Position numbers and translations under genes: made by a program
In this document: positions 15,592 through 27,414 of the stretch, piece after piece
How the letters are laid out: every line of letters begins with the position of its first letter
How positions within the stretch are numbered: the stretch's first letter is position 1
Notes under the pieces: generated by a model
Seen by the model: only the letters and a program-made list of their open reading frames with translations
Told to the model about the DNA's origin: nothing
The model's database searches: none
Assembly: GCA_002796245.1 (NCBI GenBank)
Contig: PCWT01000065.1
Span: 1-54,031 of the forward strand
Length of the DNA: 54,031 nt
DNA from: Gammaproteobacteria bacterium CG11_big_fil_rev_8_21_14_0_20_46_22
GTDB lineage: Bacteria; Pseudomonadota; Gammaproteobacteria; UBA12402
Direction: 5' to 3'

Positions 15592-16635
15592 TTAGAAACG
15601 CTCCAACTCATCGGGGTACGGCTGTCTATACAAATTAGTAAAGAAAATACCGCGCTGGCGCATAAGCTCACGATAAAGCTTCGTATTTTCAGCAAACTTA
15701 TCTCGACCATGCAACCAGAAATGATTATTGCAAATCACAAACATGCCTACCTTCAATTCAAAACCCAGAACCGACTGGCTGGTTTCCAGAGATTGGCTCA
15801 ACGCATAGACATACAGACCTTCTTCTGTGGTAGCCGGCTTAACAAACTGGTCAATATACGACATACAAGGAAGACCATGTCGATCTTGATGAAATATCGG
15901 ATGATGAACACTGTAACTCAAGCCCTTACTGGGTGGTGATGAAAACTTCAAGCTTCTATTGCCAATGGGGTGATTCGAAAACAAAGCCAAATCTTCCCAA
16001 TCATCTAAATGCAGCAGTAATGAATACCCGCCTTTGACTTCACGCTCAGCCAGCTTCATCATCAACACATAATCCGTTAACTCTTTAACATAGCTGCCAT
16101 CATTATGCAGCGTCATGCGCTCAGCAAATTTCCGTAAGAAACTATCACTCGCATCGGTATTTTCAACCGCAAAACGGGCATAGTACTTTCCACTCATGGA
16201 GTCTAAATTAGATTTACCGTAAAGATACGACACTGCTGTGGATAGCTTTAGCATTTTATCAAAGTCTTTGTCCGCATCTGGCTCAAAGCCTTCCACCTCA
16301 AATACCAAGGCACCCGATTGTCGATCGTGAAGAATGCCTGTGAGCACATCCCTAAGCTTGCCATCACAGATTCTGTTTAAAGCTTCGGCGAGAAAAAAGC
16401 GATAAGCGGCAACATACTCTAGATCAATCACACTCATTTTCTGAGATTCAGACAATAACGTGTCTAGCGCCGCTCGTGACAAGGTCACTTTTTTCAACCT
16501 AGGAGAAATTTTAGCTTCGCTAACCGTAAACGAGCCGTACGACGTAAGCAATTGATAGGCATCAACCCGCTTAATATTACTGCTATCGTCTTTAGGGCGA
16601 TACGCTTTAACCAACTCTTCCATACGCTTATTCAT
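15592..16635 (-). CDS. glaH: Glutarate 2-hydroxylase (CsiD/GlaH)
   Basis: GlaH is an Fe(II)/2-oxoglutarate-dependent dioxygenase that converts glutarate, from lysine breakdown, to L-2-hydroxyglutarate. From the ATG at 16635 (AAAGGAG 7 bases upstream) the protein has 347 residues. The metal ligands are visible: His177 and Asp179 in LHNDGSYV, and His309 in WLHGRD with a 2-oxoglutarate-binding Arg311. MSGKYYARF, HLDDWEDL and ELMRQRG are also typical. It precedes lhgO, its functional partner. The E. coli neighbours gabD, gabT and gabP and a CsiR-type regulator are absent here. Confidence 0.93.
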   Translation of the reverse strand: MNKRMEELVKAYRPKDDSSNIKRVDAYQLLTSYGSFTVSEAKISPRLKKVTLSRAALDTLLSESQKMSVIDLEYVAAYRFFLAEALNRICDGKLRDVLTGILHDRQSGALVFEVEGFEPDADKDFDKMLKLSTAVSYLYGKSNLDSMSGKYYARFAVENTDASDSFLRKFAERMTLHNDGSYVKELTDYVLMMKLAEREVKGGYSLLLHLDDWEDLALFSNHPIGNRSLKFSSPPSKGLSYSVHHPIFHQDRHGLPCMSYIDQFVKPATTEEGLYVYALSQSLETSQSVLGFELKVGMFVICNNHFWLHGRDKFAENTKLYRELMRQRGIFFTNLYRQPYPDELERF

Positions 16636-16666
16636 AAAAAAACTCCTTTCATTACTCTGACAAGCT

Positions 16667-16695
16667 AACATAGAATATTTACAAGCAATTTTCAA
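16667..16695 (-). promoter_or_regulatory. Promoter for the glaH-lhgO-CoA-transferase operon
   Basis: On the minus strand, TTGAAA (16695-16690) and TATGTT (16672-16667) are 17 bases apart. Transcription would start about 25 bases before the glaH ATG. It separates the glutarate genes from the upstream gcv operon. Confidence 0.6.
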
Positions 16696-16712
16696 CCCAT
16701 CGAAATCCACGC

Positions 16713-18164
16713 CTATTCAGTGGCCTTGAATACAATATCCAACTCACGAGCGGCTTTCACGTCATCTAATCGACGCACCGGCATCGTGTGTGGCGCGGTT
16801 TTCACCCGCTCTGGGTTCGTTTCAGCTTCACGCTTAATCGCAATCATTGCATCAATAAAACGATCCAAGGTTTCTTGGGTTTCCGTTTCCGTCGGCTCAA
16901 TCAATAAACATTCGGGTATGTGAATCGGAAAATACGTGGTCGGTGCGTGTATGCCGTAGTCCAATAAACGTTTGCCGTAGTCTTTTGCCGTCACACCATA
17001 GGCTTTGGCTTGATCAGACAAGGTGATAATAAACTCATGACTGGCACGACGGCCCGGGTAAGCGAGCTTAAAACCCGCATCCGATAATTTTTTCATGAGA
17101 TAGTTGGCATTTAATGTGGCCATTTCCGCCACTTTTGGCATGCCCTCACGGCCCAACAAACGCGCGTAAATGTACGCACGCAACAAAACGCCGGCGTTGC
17201 CCATAAACGTGGACAAACGACCAATACTATTGGGCAAGTCACCTGGCTCACTGTAGCGATACGTGTCATTTTCTTTTAACACAATCGGGCCTGGCAAATA
17301 CGGCTTTAAACGCTCACTCACGGCCACAGGGCCAGCACCGGGACCACCACCGCCATGCGGTGTAGCAAAGGTTTTGTGTAAATTAAAATGCAAGACATCA
17401 AAACCCATATCACCGGGGCGCACTTTACCGACAATCGCGTTTAAATTTGCGCCGTCGTAATACAGCAAACCGCCGGCTTCGTGCACTAATTTGGATACGG
17501 TTTGAATATCGCGCTCAAACACGCCCACCGTCGATGGGTTTGTCAGCATAATGCCGGCGGTACGCTCGCTTAAGGCCGCTTTTAAGGCTTCGACATTAAT
17601 ATCGCCATCTTCACCGGTTGGAATTTCTTTCACTTTAAAACCGCACATCACAGCAGACGCGGGGTTGGTGCCATGCGCTGCATCGGGCACAATGATTTCA
17701 TCGCGGTTATGATCAGCGCGTGCTTCGTGATAGGCGCGTATCATCGCCACACCGGCCAACTCACCTTGTGCGCCCGCCATCGGCGTTAAGCTAGCACCCT
17801 TCATGCCCGTCACTTCAGCCAAATACGTTTGCAATTCATACGCCGCTTGCAAATACCCCTGGCTTGCACACACCGGGGCCAAAGGATGTCGATTGAGAAA
17901 CCCTGGCAATGACGCACACTTATGGGCCGCACGCGGGTTGTACTTCATCGTGCATGAACCTAGCGGATAAAACTCGGCATCAATCGAGAAATTTTTACGC
18001 GAGAGATTCGTGAAATGGCGCACGACCTCAAGCTCAGAGACTTCTGGCAATAAAGCTTTATCTGTTCGCAACAGTGATTTACTGATCTTCGGCGACTTGC
18101 CTGAAGTTTTACACTGTAAACTTTTCGCACAACGGCTTTGACGTGATTTTTCAAAAATAATCAT
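16713..18164 (-). CDS. gcvPB: Glycine dehydrogenase (decarboxylating) subunit 2
   Basis: This is one half of the split P-protein of the glycine cleavage system, which decarboxylates glycine and loads the aminomethyl group on GcvH. The 483-residue chain carries the PLP-binding lysine in [19 protein letters not shown] and other family blocks ([33 protein letters not shown]). Its start overlaps the gcvPA stop by four bases, so the two subunits are made together. It is the last gene of gcvT-gcvH-gcvPA-gcvPB. Confidence 0.96.
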   Translation of the reverse strand: MIIFEKSRQSRCAKSLQCKTSGKSPKISKSLLRTDKALLPEVSELEVVRHFTNLSRKNFSIDAEFYPLGSCTMKYNPRAAHKCASLPGFLNRHPLAPVCASQGYLQAAYELQTYLAEVTGMKGASLTPMAGAQGELAGVAMIRAYHEARADHNRDEIIVPDAAHGTNPASAVMCGFKVKEIPTGEDGDINVEALKAALSERTAGIMLTNPSTVGVFERDIQTVSKLVHEAGGLLYYDGANLNAIVGKVRPGDMGFDVLHFNLHKTFATPHGGGGPGAGPVAVSERLKPYLPGPIVLKENDTYRYSEPGDLPNSIGRLSTFMGNAGVLLRAYIYARLLGREGMPKVAEMATLNANYLMKKLSDAGFKLAYPGRRASHEFIITLSDQAKAYGVTAKDYGKRLLDYGIHAPTTYFPIHIPECLLIEPTETETQETLDRFIDAMIAIKREAETNPERVKTAPHTMPVRRLDDVKAARELDIVFKATE

Positions 18165-19522
18165 ACACTCACCTTTGCAATCGCAGCTTCTAAGGCTTCT
18201 TTATATTGAGCCAATTGTTCTTCGGTTTTCACTTCGGTTACACACACCAGCAAGGTGTTTGTGTAAGCCGGATCAAACTGGCGTAGCGCCAAACCTGCGA
18301 TGATTTTTTGTTTTTCCAGAATCGCCAAGACATCACTGGCTGCAACCGGCAGCTCCAAAGCAAACTCATACAAATTTTCACATTCGAAGCGGCGCTTCAC
18401 GCCAGGAATTTCACACACACTTTCTAACAAGGCTTGCGCATGCTCGTGTGATTTTAAGGCCATTTTCTTTAAGCCCTCAAAACCTAGCAGGCTCATGAAA
18501 ATCGTGGCGGCTGTCACCAATAAACCTTGATTCGTGCAAATATTAGATTTCGCTTTGCCGCGTCGAATGTGCTGCTCACGCGCTTGTAATGTTAGAGTGA
18601 AACCCGGCTTACCTTCGACATCCACTGTGCGCCCGACGATACGACCGGGTAATTGACGCACTAAAGGTTCACGACAGGTCATAAAACCAAAATACGGCCC
18701 CCCTGAAGCCATGGGGACACCCAAAGGCTGGCCATCACCACAGGCAATGTCTGCGCCTTTCTCGCCCCATTGGCCTGGCGGCTTTAAAAGTGACAACGTT
18801 AAAGGATTCACACAGCCGATCACGTGCATATTGTTTGAATGTGCCCAGTTTGTTAGCGCATCCACGTCTTCTAAGCCACCGAAGAAGTTAGGCTGTGCGA
18901 TCGCTAGCGCAGCACACGCCACATCGCCTAAAACGTTCACATCAACCAAACCTGTTTTTTCATCAACACCCGTTTCAACGACTTCGATAGATTGCTCACC
19001 TAAAATTGTTTTAACTGTGTCACGATAGTACGGGTGTAAATTTCCCGCGACCAAGACCGCTTTATTTTTCACCGCACGATTATCACGCACCGCCATGAGC
19101 AAAGCTTCAGCCAAAGCCGTCGCGCCATCGTAAACCGACGCATTAGCGACATCCATTCCGGTTAAGCTTGCGATCATGGTTTGGTATTCGTAAATCACCT
19201 GCAAACCACCTTGGCTGGCTTCGGCTTGATACGGTGTATACGCCGTATAAAATTCACCGCGCCCCACCAGCTCCCAGACTGCCGCGGGAATAAAATGCTC
19301 GTAACTGCCCGCACCGATGTAATTCACAAACCCATCGTCTTTCGCCGCCAAAGCTTGCATATGTTGCGTCAAACGCATCTCAGACAGCGCTTCTGGCATA
19401 TTCAATGCCGCAGTAAAGCGCAAGTCTTTAGGCACCTCATCAAACAAGGCATCCACTGAGCGCTCGCCCAGGGTCTTAAGCATCGATTCAATATCTTTTT
19501 CTGTGTGCGGAGTAAACGCCAT
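18161..19522 (-). CDS. gcvPA: Glycine dehydrogenase (decarboxylating) subunit 1
   Basis: This is the N-terminal half of the split glycine cleavage P-protein and forms a heterotetramer with GcvPB. The 453-residue protein has typical segments FIGAGSYEH-like ([17 protein letters not shown]), [35 protein letters not shown] and [15 protein letters not shown]. Split GcvP occurs in many bacteria and archaea, whereas E. coli has a single fused chain. It sits 18 bases after gcvH. Confidence 0.96.
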   Translation of the reverse strand: MAFTPHTEKDIESMLKTLGERSVDALFDEVPKDLRFTAALNMPEALSEMRLTQHMQALAAKDDGFVNYIGAGSYEHFIPAAVWELVGRGEFYTAYTPYQAEASQGGLQVIYEYQTMIASLTGMDVANASVYDGATALAEALLMAVRDNRAVKNKAVLVAGNLHPYYRDTVKTILGEQSIEVVETGVDEKTGLVDVNVLGDVACAALAIAQPNFFGGLEDVDALTNWAHSNNMHVIGCVNPLTLSLLKPPGQWGEKGADIACGDGQPLGVPMASGGPYFGFMTCREPLVRQLPGRIVGRTVDVEGKPGFTLTLQAREQHIRRGKAKSNICTNQGLLVTAATIFMSLLGFEGLKKMALKSHEHAQALLESVCEIPGVKRRFECENLYEFALELPVAASDVLAILEKQKIIAGLALRQFDPAYTNTLLVCVTEVKTEEQLAQYKEALEAAIAKVSV

Positions 19523-19540
19523 GATCTGCTCGCTTATGAA

Positions 19541-19936
19541 TTAGTGTTGTTCAGACGCAGCGTGTTGCTGGTAGGCTTCAGCCGATAATAAGTCATTCAA
19601 CGTCGACTCGTCTGTGATTTCCATCTTGAACAACCAACCTTCACCGTAAGGATCGCTGTTGATGATTTCAGGGGTGTTATTTAAGGCTTCGTTCACTTCC
19701 GTGATCGTACCGGTGATGGGCGCATAAACGTCTGCCGCGGCTTTCACCGACTCCAACACACACACTTCGCTGCCGACCTGGGCGTCTTCATCCACTTCTG
19801 GCAACTCAACAAATACCAAGTCACCTAATAATTGTTGCGCGTGATCAGTCACGCCCACAACCACTAGACCGTTACCTTCAAGGCGCACCCACTCGTGCGA
19901 CTGCGTGTATTTTAAATCAGCGGGAATATGGCTCAT
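19541..19936 (-). CDS. gcvH: Glycine cleavage system H protein
   Basis: GcvH carries the aminomethyl group on a lipoyl arm between the P, T and L proteins. The 131-residue protein contains the lipoylation motif LESVKAAADVYAP with Lys65, and the HEWVRLEG start of the family. Its ATG overlaps the gcvT stop by one base. The lipoylation enzymes and the L-protein are not in the window. Confidence 0.96.
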   Translation of the reverse strand: MSHIPADLKYTQSHEWVRLEGNGLVVVGVTDHAQQLLGDLVFVELPEVDEDAQVGSEVCVLESVKAAADVYAPITGTITEVNEALNNTPEIINSDPYGEGWLFKMEITDESTLNDLLSAEAYQQHAASEQH

Positions 19937-21027
19937 TAGTGTATCTCCTCAATCATAATTTTGCCTTTGCGCACAAACGGCAACTTCACCACGCGCGCAT
20001 TTAATAATTTATTTCTCACTTCAACCTGCACAGTGTCACCGGGTGCTGCATGAATTCTTGCAAAGGCCACGCCTTTTTGCAGTGTCGGTGAAAATGTACC
20101 GCTCGTCGTCTCACCGATTTGTTTACCATCTTTAAAGACCGATAAATGCTCGCGCAACACACCGCGATCTAACAACACCAAACCCAACAACGCAGGATAA
20201 CCGCCTTTAGCTTTAAGCATTTCTAGCGCTGATCGGCCGATAAAATCACGATTTTCCGGTACAAAGGCCACTGTCCATGCAACATTCGATTCCAAGGCAT
20301 GATGCGATAAATCCATATCGTTGCCATAAAGATTTAAGCCTGCCTCAAGACGCAAAGTATCGCGCGCACCCAAACCGCAAGGCTTAATGTCACTCGTTAA
20401 ACAAGCGTTCCAAAAGTGTTCAATCTCAGCCGCGGGCATCACCACTTCAAAACCGTCTTCGCCGGTATAACCCGTGCGCGCGACAAACACATCCCCACTT
20501 TCAGTAAAATAAAACGGTTTCAATGCACTGGCTTGATCCACGATCACTTTAGGCAAAGCTTTAGCCGCCTTTTCGCGTGCCGCGGGGCCCTGCACCGCCA
20601 GCATCGCCAAATCACTACGCACCTGATAATCGATATCAACATTAGCGGCTTGCTTCTCAAGCCAGGCCATATCGTCATCAAACGTTGCTGCGTTTAAAAT
20701 CAAACGGTAGCCCTGCTCGCGTTTATAAATGATGAGATCATCTATGATGCCGGCTTGCTCATTACACATGACTGTGTAGAGCGCCTGGCCGGGCACAATT
20801 TTCGCCACATCGTTTGTAACCAAACGGCGTAGAAAATCCTCAAGCTCAGCACCTGTAAAATCCACTATCGTCATATGCGAAACATCGAACATACCCGCAT
20901 CTTGACGCGCAGCATGGTGCTCTTCGATTTGTGAGCCATAGTGAATCGGCAAGGTCCAGCCGTGGAAATCCACAAGCTTGGCGCCCGCCTGTTCATGGGC
21001 CTGATGCAATGGTGTTTTTTTGCTCAT
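19936..21027 (-). CDS. gcvT: Aminomethyltransferase (glycine cleavage T protein)
   Basis: GcvT releases ammonia and transfers the one-carbon unit from GcvH to tetrahydrofolate. From the ATG at 21027 (GAGG upstream) the protein has 363 residues, with the family blocks LVDFHGWTLPIHYGSQIEEHHA, GMFDVSHM, TGYTGEDGFEVV and LGARDTLRLEAGLNLYG. It is the first gene of the operon. Only about 75 bases lie between it and an upstream terminator, so there is no room for the tandem glycine riboswitch that controls gcv operons in some other bacteria. Confidence 0.95.
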   Translation of the reverse strand: MSKKTPLHQAHEQAGAKLVDFHGWTLPIHYGSQIEEHHAARQDAGMFDVSHMTIVDFTGAELEDFLRRLVTNDVAKIVPGQALYTVMCNEQAGIIDDLIIYKREQGYRLILNAATFDDDMAWLEKQAANVDIDYQVRSDLAMLAVQGPAAREKAAKALPKVIVDQASALKPFYFTESGDVFVARTGYTGEDGFEVVMPAAEIEHFWNACLTSDIKPCGLGARDTLRLEAGLNLYGNDMDLSHHALESNVAWTVAFVPENRDFIGRSALEMLKAKGGYPALLGLVLLDRGVLREHLSVFKDGKQIGETTSGTFSPTLQKGVAFARIHAAPGDTVQVEVRNKLLNARVVKLPFVRKGKIMIEEIH

Positions 21028-21058
21028 TATTTTCCTCAAGCAAGAAGAATGTTGGCAG

Positions 21059-21064
21059 AGTATA
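21059..21064 (-). promoter_or_regulatory. Possible -10 element for the gcv operon
   Basis: TATACT on the minus strand lies about 32 bases upstream of the gcvT ATG, between the terminator at 21103-21129 and the gene. The -35 region is unrecognisable, which suggests an activator-dependent promoter. Confidence 0.35.
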
Positions 21065-21102
21065 ACGATGGCCTTATCTGAACGCTAGGGGTTTTTATCC
21101 AT

Positions 21103-21129
21103 AAAAACCGGCCGCGAAAACACGGCCGG
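21103..21129 (-). terminator. Rho-independent terminator after the hemB-hydroxylase operon
   Basis: On the minus strand, CCGGCCG (21129-21123) pairs perfectly with CGGCCGG (21114-21108) across an 8-base loop, and TTTTTA follows immediately. It closes the transcript from hemB and the FAD hydroxylase and lies 13 bases after the small reading frame ending at 21143. Confidence 0.85.
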
Positions 21130-21354
21130 CGAGCTGGAAAGATTAACTGCCAGAAGTGACAATTGGTGAATCAGGGAAGGTTTTTTGGTACAAAGCGCCG
21201 ACAAAGTTACTGTTGCCACTGGCGTCTTTAATGGAGATCGCAGACCAAATTTGATGCGGCTGCGTCACGCATTTTTGCGCATCACCCGGGCCTGTGATCG
21301 AAAAGCTTTTGCTTTTCACAACGGGGCAAGCGCACATCGCTGTCGTAGCGTTTT

Positions 21355-23552
<2,198 letters not shown>

Positions 23553-23614
23553 TCAAGCCCCGTATTTTTTTGCGAGTATACGCGTTTTTTACAGGGCTTT
23601 AAAGACTGATTAGG

Positions 23615-24772
23615 CTATGCGCCAGGGCTATGCGCGCATGGAGAATAGCCGTCAGATGGTGAGTTTGGTGGTGGTGGCGCTGATAGTGAGTTTGGTGGCG
23701 CTGGCGGTGGTGGGGCTGGCTGACTAAAAAACCCCACCCCCCTATGACTAACACGGCTTAACCTAGCCCCAAAGTCCTTGAGCGTCTGCTTGATCTTTTC
23801 AGCCTCATCCATCGGCTCATTTTTCAAGTAATGCTCAAACTGAGTGCGAATGTAATGCAATAACTCCGTTACAGTATAAGAGCCAACGTCAACTGGAATT
23901 TTGTCGGCGATAGCCTGAATAAATGCTGGCCATTGCTGTGAAATACGTGTTCTAAGTGCACCTAGCGCCTGTGAAAAAAAGCGGGCTCCTACCTGCCCTT
24001 TAGCAAAAAGGCGGCACAATGCCTGAACCATAATCGTCAACAATGAATACACATCATCTTCTTGCTTAGGCACGTAATCAGCCCTCGCTCGCCTATCTGT
24101 AATATAACCCACCGAGCCATTGCGAGGCAGATCATGCTTTACTTCACCCTCAAAATGCCCGCAACCAAAATCTATAATTCGGACGCGCAACGTTTGTGGA
24201 TCAAGCACAATATTTGCCGTACTTATATCACAATGGACAAAGTGGCCTAAGCCATTAGCTTGCACAACAGAAGCGTTATTGATTGTACGGCGAAGCTTTA
24301 TTAGCTTACCAACCATTTTTTTAAGTACCCTCAATATATCGCTCAGATTAAACTGGGTTTCTTTGCCATAAAGATAAGCATGCAATGAGGTGCCAAACGC
24401 CGGATCATAAGGAAAGCTAATTGCATAACGCTGATACCCTTGAAAAGGTTGTGAATGAAGCAACAAAAGCTCAAGTGCCGCACCATGCACAATGCTTAAA
24501 AAAAAGACTTCTCGGGAAAATGCGCCTCCAGGCGCCAGGAAAGCCCCCTCTGATACAGCATAAAAAAAAAGCTTTAGCACGCGTGCAGACTCGGGGCTTG
24601 CCAAAACCACTCCAAAGCTTCCTTTACCAAGCTTGGTCCCATACAAAACGTTTCCAGGCCACCTTTCTGCTATTATCGAGTCCCCCTCGGAAAAAAGCTC
24701 CAACGTAGTATACGCACGCCCAGCAACAAGCTTCCTTATTGCGTCACCATAAACCTGTTCATACTCTGGCAT
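23615..24772 (-). CDS. Eukaryotic-like Ser/Thr protein kinase with proline-rich tail
   Basis: The 385-residue protein contains a complete kinase domain: glycine loop LGKGSFGVVL (48-57), VAIK-type Lys67 in VLKLFF, a helix-C Glu88, catalytic loop HCDISTANIVL (Asp182, Asn187), DFG with Asp201, an activation-loop end GSVGYITDRRARADY and the helix-F DDVYSL. Helical regions follow to about 345, then a Pro/Ser-rich tail ending SPGA. There is no membrane segment and no PASTA domain, unlike housekeeping bacterial kinases, so a secreted host-directed effector is likely. AGGTGA 7 bases upstream supports the ATG at 24772 over one six codons earlier. It is the last gene of a cluster with three phosphatase-like genes. 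Confidence 0.85.
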   Translation of the reverse strand: MPEYEQVYGDAIRKLVAGRAYTTLELFSEGDSIIAERWPGNVLYGTKLGKGSFGVVLASPESARVLKLFFYAVSEGAFLAPGGAFSREVFFLSIVHGAALELLLLHSQPFQGYQRYAISFPYDPAFGTSLHAYLYGKETQFNLSDILRVLKKMVGKLIKLRRTINNASVVQANGLGHFVHCDISTANIVLDPQTLRVRIIDFGCGHFEGEVKHDLPRNGSVGYITDRRARADYVPKQEDDVYSLLTIMVQALCRLFAKGQVGARFFSQALGALRTRISQQWPAFIQAIADKIPVDVGSYTVTELLHYIRTQFEHYLKNEPMDEAEKIKQTLKDFGARLSRVSHRGVGFFSQPAPPPPAPPNSLSAPPPPNSPSDGYSPCAHSPGA

Positions 24773-24794
24773 ATACTTCTCACCTAACATTTAA

Positions 24795-26072
24795 TCAAAG
24801 GTTCTTAGGGCCGGCAGCAGCAGCGGCAATATCAGCGGCGGCAGCAGGCAAACTGTACGGCGAAGGTGGGGTGGTGGGAAGCCGAAACGTTGCGCTTGAA
24901 GCAGCACTGACACGCAGCTCAGCATTGAGCCTCAGCTCAAACATTTGCTGTGCAATTGTTAAGGCCGACAATGCCTGTGTCGCTTTTTGAAACGCGCCTA
25001 TTCGTTTCTCCATCACAGAATGCAGACTAGCAATATAAGCCTGAAGGTATTTTTGCGGCGAATCGGATTCAAGCAAGCGATCAGCACACACAAAATATCG
25101 CAAAGCCATGGCCATCATAGACGCACGTCCAAGTCCTGCGGAGCAGTGCACCAACACAGGCTGACCCGACGCCAAGATTCTCGCGGCTTCAAGCAATGCT
25201 GCAAGCTGGTCATTATTCAATGCTTCAGGTGCAGCGCCGTCGGGCAACGTGATCTGAAACACAGGAATATTATTACAATGTCGCCTAAGCCCACTCTCAT
25301 CATCAGATTGGGCTTGAGCATAATGATAAAAATCAAATCGTTCACCGCTTTCGACCTGCGCAGAATCGACCCCCAGCGCAACCACGGCTTTGACACGTCT
25401 ATCAAGCAACGCCTTAATAAATAAGCCTCTAACTTTACTCTCACCATCCAAGTGTTCTGCCAAGCAGGCTCTAGGCCCTTGCGAGGTATAAAGTGGTAAG
25501 CCATCAAAAAGCTGAATATACGGCCACGGTTCAAAACCACCGCCTTGCTCGCTTGATTTAAGCGCGCGCTGTGCAATACGATACGCCCAATAAGGCATAC
25601 GCAATACAGCCGATAAACGATACTCTTGCTCAGTAAACTGTAAGGGATCACTACCAAAGCTTGTCTCCTCCTCGGCCAGCACAGTCAATAAGCCAGACCT
25701 TAGCAAATCACCGCGTGACCAAATAAGTGCATTTATGATGACTTGAGAAACCTCGTCCGAACAAAGAGCGCCCCATTGTTCAAAAAGAGGATCCACTTCA
25801 TCAGAACCAAAGTGTGCAAGCACCCGATCATACCAACTTCGCCGATCAGCGCAATCCTGAACAGCCAGCAACTCACGTTTAAAGAAAACCAAAAAGTCCT
25901 CAAGCTGCTTCACGTCATTTTCTTCAAGGGAAAACTCAAACCCAGGAGCAAGCAACGCGGCCTGGAAGTTTAAATCCAGCACCGAAGCGGTAAGCTCATC
26001 AAGACTTAAGCGCTTTTCACAGGTTTCTATCTCTTCAATCAACGCCTTTAATTTATCAATCTGACCGTACAT
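24795..26072 (-). CDS. PTP-like protein phosphatase with intact active site (425 residues)
   Basis: The C-terminal half carries a classical protein tyrosine phosphatase pattern: SQGP at 198-200 region (compare TQGP), a WPD-like general acid loop LPDGAAP with Asp278, and the P-loop VLVHCSAGLGRAS with nucleophile Cys310 and Arg316. The N-terminal 150 residues are helical and of unknown function. The end is low complexity, rich in Ala and Pro. GGAGA precedes the ATG. It lies 34 bases downstream of a paralogue and just ahead of the kinase gene. A host-directed effector is the likely role; a function inside the bacterium, acting on the kinase, is the alternative. Confidence 0.85.
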   Translation of the reverse strand: MYGQIDKLKALIEEIETCEKRLSLDELTASVLDLNFQAALLAPGFEFSLEENDVKQLEDFLVFFKRELLAVQDCADRRSWYDRVLAHFGSDEVDPLFEQWGALCSDEVSQVIINALIWSRGDLLRSGLLTVLAEEETSFGSDPLQFTEQEYRLSAVLRMPYWAYRIAQRALKSSEQGGGFEPWPYIQLFDGLPLYTSQGPRACLAEHLDGESKVRGLFIKALLDRRVKAVVALGVDSAQVESGERFDFYHYAQAQSDDESGLRRHCNNIPVFQITLPDGAAPEALNNDQLAALLEAARILASGQPVLVHCSAGLGRASMMAMALRYFVCADRLLESDSPQKYLQAYIASLHSVMEKRIGAFQKATQALSALTIAQQMFELRLNAELRVSAASSATFRLPTTPPSPYSLPAAAADIAAAAAGPKNL

Positions 26073-26106
26073 ATTCTCTCCTTTTTAATCATTATTCATT
26101 TTGCCG

Positions 26107-27327
26107 TCACATCGCACTTTTTCTTGCAAGTGCATCAGCAGCATCAGGAGGCTGCTCACCCGAAAATCCGGCTCGCAATGGCGAAAGCCCTCGACGGTTA
26201 ACCATAGCATCAACCGAAGTAGAAAGACGCAAATCATACTCATGGTTAAACAAGGCACTGGCTATCTTCAAGCTATTCACTGCTTGCATCGGTGTCAAAA
26301 AAGCGCCTGCGCGTGATTCGCGAAATTGATTGATATAATGCCCCAAACAATCTGGTGTTATCTCATTTATATTTTGAGGCAAATATTTCCCAGCATTCAG
26401 ATACCAATCGATCGCGCCAATAATCATCGCAGAGCGCCCATAGCCCGATCTGCAGTGCACCAAGACTTTGGTCTCCGGACGCTTCAAAGCCTGTGCAACT
26501 TCATACAACGTCGCAATTTGATGGTGTGTTAACGGTTCTGCCGTCATATCAACAATATCAAACTGGTAGGCCTTGGTATCAGGCAAACCGTCTAAATCAT
26601 GGGTTGCGACACCATCACCCCAAATCGTAGCACCCAAACTCTCAAGCGGCGGCTCGGGTTTTTTCCAATAGGGGTAAAAATCCTTTCTGTCACAATCGCC
26701 CAAAGCAATGCAATAATCTACTTTCAACTGGCTTAAAGCATTAGCAAAATTTTTAGCCTGCTCTTCTGACTCATAAGGACCTTGACTGATAAACAGGCCG
26801 GTCTCGCCCACAGGGAAAAAGTCAAAACCTTCAATATATTGGCGACGCGGGTAAGCGCCCTCCCGGGTTTCACGGTCAGTGATATCATAATACGGCTCTT
26901 GATAGCTCAAAACTTCTGCAAGATTCAAATAGCCAGGCGTCTCGACTATCTCCCACATAGAATCAGCGTAGCGCTTTAGAATCGCAAGATCGTCTGATCC
27001 AAGCGCATCGAAAGGTGAAGAGCTGCTTTCATACAAAACGGTGGGTTTATTTTGGTCAGAGGTGCGACGGTCATCACAGACAGCCTTAAGTTCCTCATAA
27101 TTTCTCTGAATAACCGCAATATCCAAAGCCGGTGAAAAACACTCAAAGTGGTCCGAAAGTTGGAGAAGTTGCGCTGGCTCGACCAGGAGTCTATTATCAA
27201 TATCCGCCTGCGCACAGCTTATGGCCATCGCCTTGGCTCGCTCGATCAGCGCCTCAGAAGTCACTTGATCCGCTGCTTCATTACTCACCCGCAGCAAGCA
27301 CTTAATTTTATCGTGTGGTGTGGTCAT
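26107..27327 (-). CDS. PTP-like protein phosphatase with intact active site (406 residues)
   Basis: This is a paralogue of the downstream phosphatase. It has SQGP (181-184), an Asp at 260 where the WPD-loop acid is expected (IVDMTAEPL), and the catalytic P-loop VLVHCRSGYGRSA with Cys292 and Arg298. The helix before the P-loop (LTHHQIATLYEVAQAL) matches the same helix in both paralogues. The N-terminal 140 residues are not recognised. No signal peptide or membrane span is present. The gene follows the inactive paralogue by 87 bases and shares the minus-strand cluster; its own ribosome site is weak. Confidence 0.85.
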   Translation of the reverse strand: MTTPHDKIKCLLRVSNEAADQVTSEALIERAKAMAISCAQADIDNRLLVEPAQLLQLSDHFECFSPALDIAVIQRNYEELKAVCDDRRTSDQNKPTVLYESSSSPFDALGSDDLAILKRYADSMWEIVETPGYLNLAEVLSYQEPYYDITDRETREGAYPRRQYIEGFDFFPVGETGLFISQGPYESEEQAKNFANALSQLKVDYCIALGDCDRKDFYPYWKKPEPPLESLGATIWGDGVATHDLDGLPDTKAYQFDIVDMTAEPLTHHQIATLYEVAQALKRPETKVLVHCRSGYGRSAMIIGAIDWYLNAGKYLPQNINEITPDCLGHYINQFRESRAGAFLTPMQAVNSLKIASALFNHEYDLRLSTSVDAMVNRRGLSPLRAGFSGEQPPDAADALARKSAM

Positions 27328-27414
27328 TGTTTCGACTCTTTTAACTCAAGCCCAAAGTCTGGCAAGGTTTTATTAAGCCAACCTTAAGAAACCAAGCCAT
27401 TATCAGGAATAAAT

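Noticed and set aside
19936-21039. Longer start for gcvT at 21039
   Set aside because: The ATG at 21027 has a GAGG site and begins with the family's typical residues; the extra residues are not conserved.
21028-21102. Glycine riboswitch upstream of gcvT
   Set aside because: Only about 75 bases lie between the upstream terminator and the gene, too short for the aptamer, and none of the conserved riboswitch core was seen.
23615-24772. Aminoglycoside or choline phosphotransferase instead of a protein kinase
   Set aside because: The glycine loop GKGSFGVV, DFG and an intact activation-loop end with a helix-F Asp fit protein kinases better.
24778-24900. Short tandem repeat or CRISPR-like array in the GCAGCAG-rich stretch
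   Set aside because: It is the Ala-rich coding tail of the phosphatase gene, without regular spacers.
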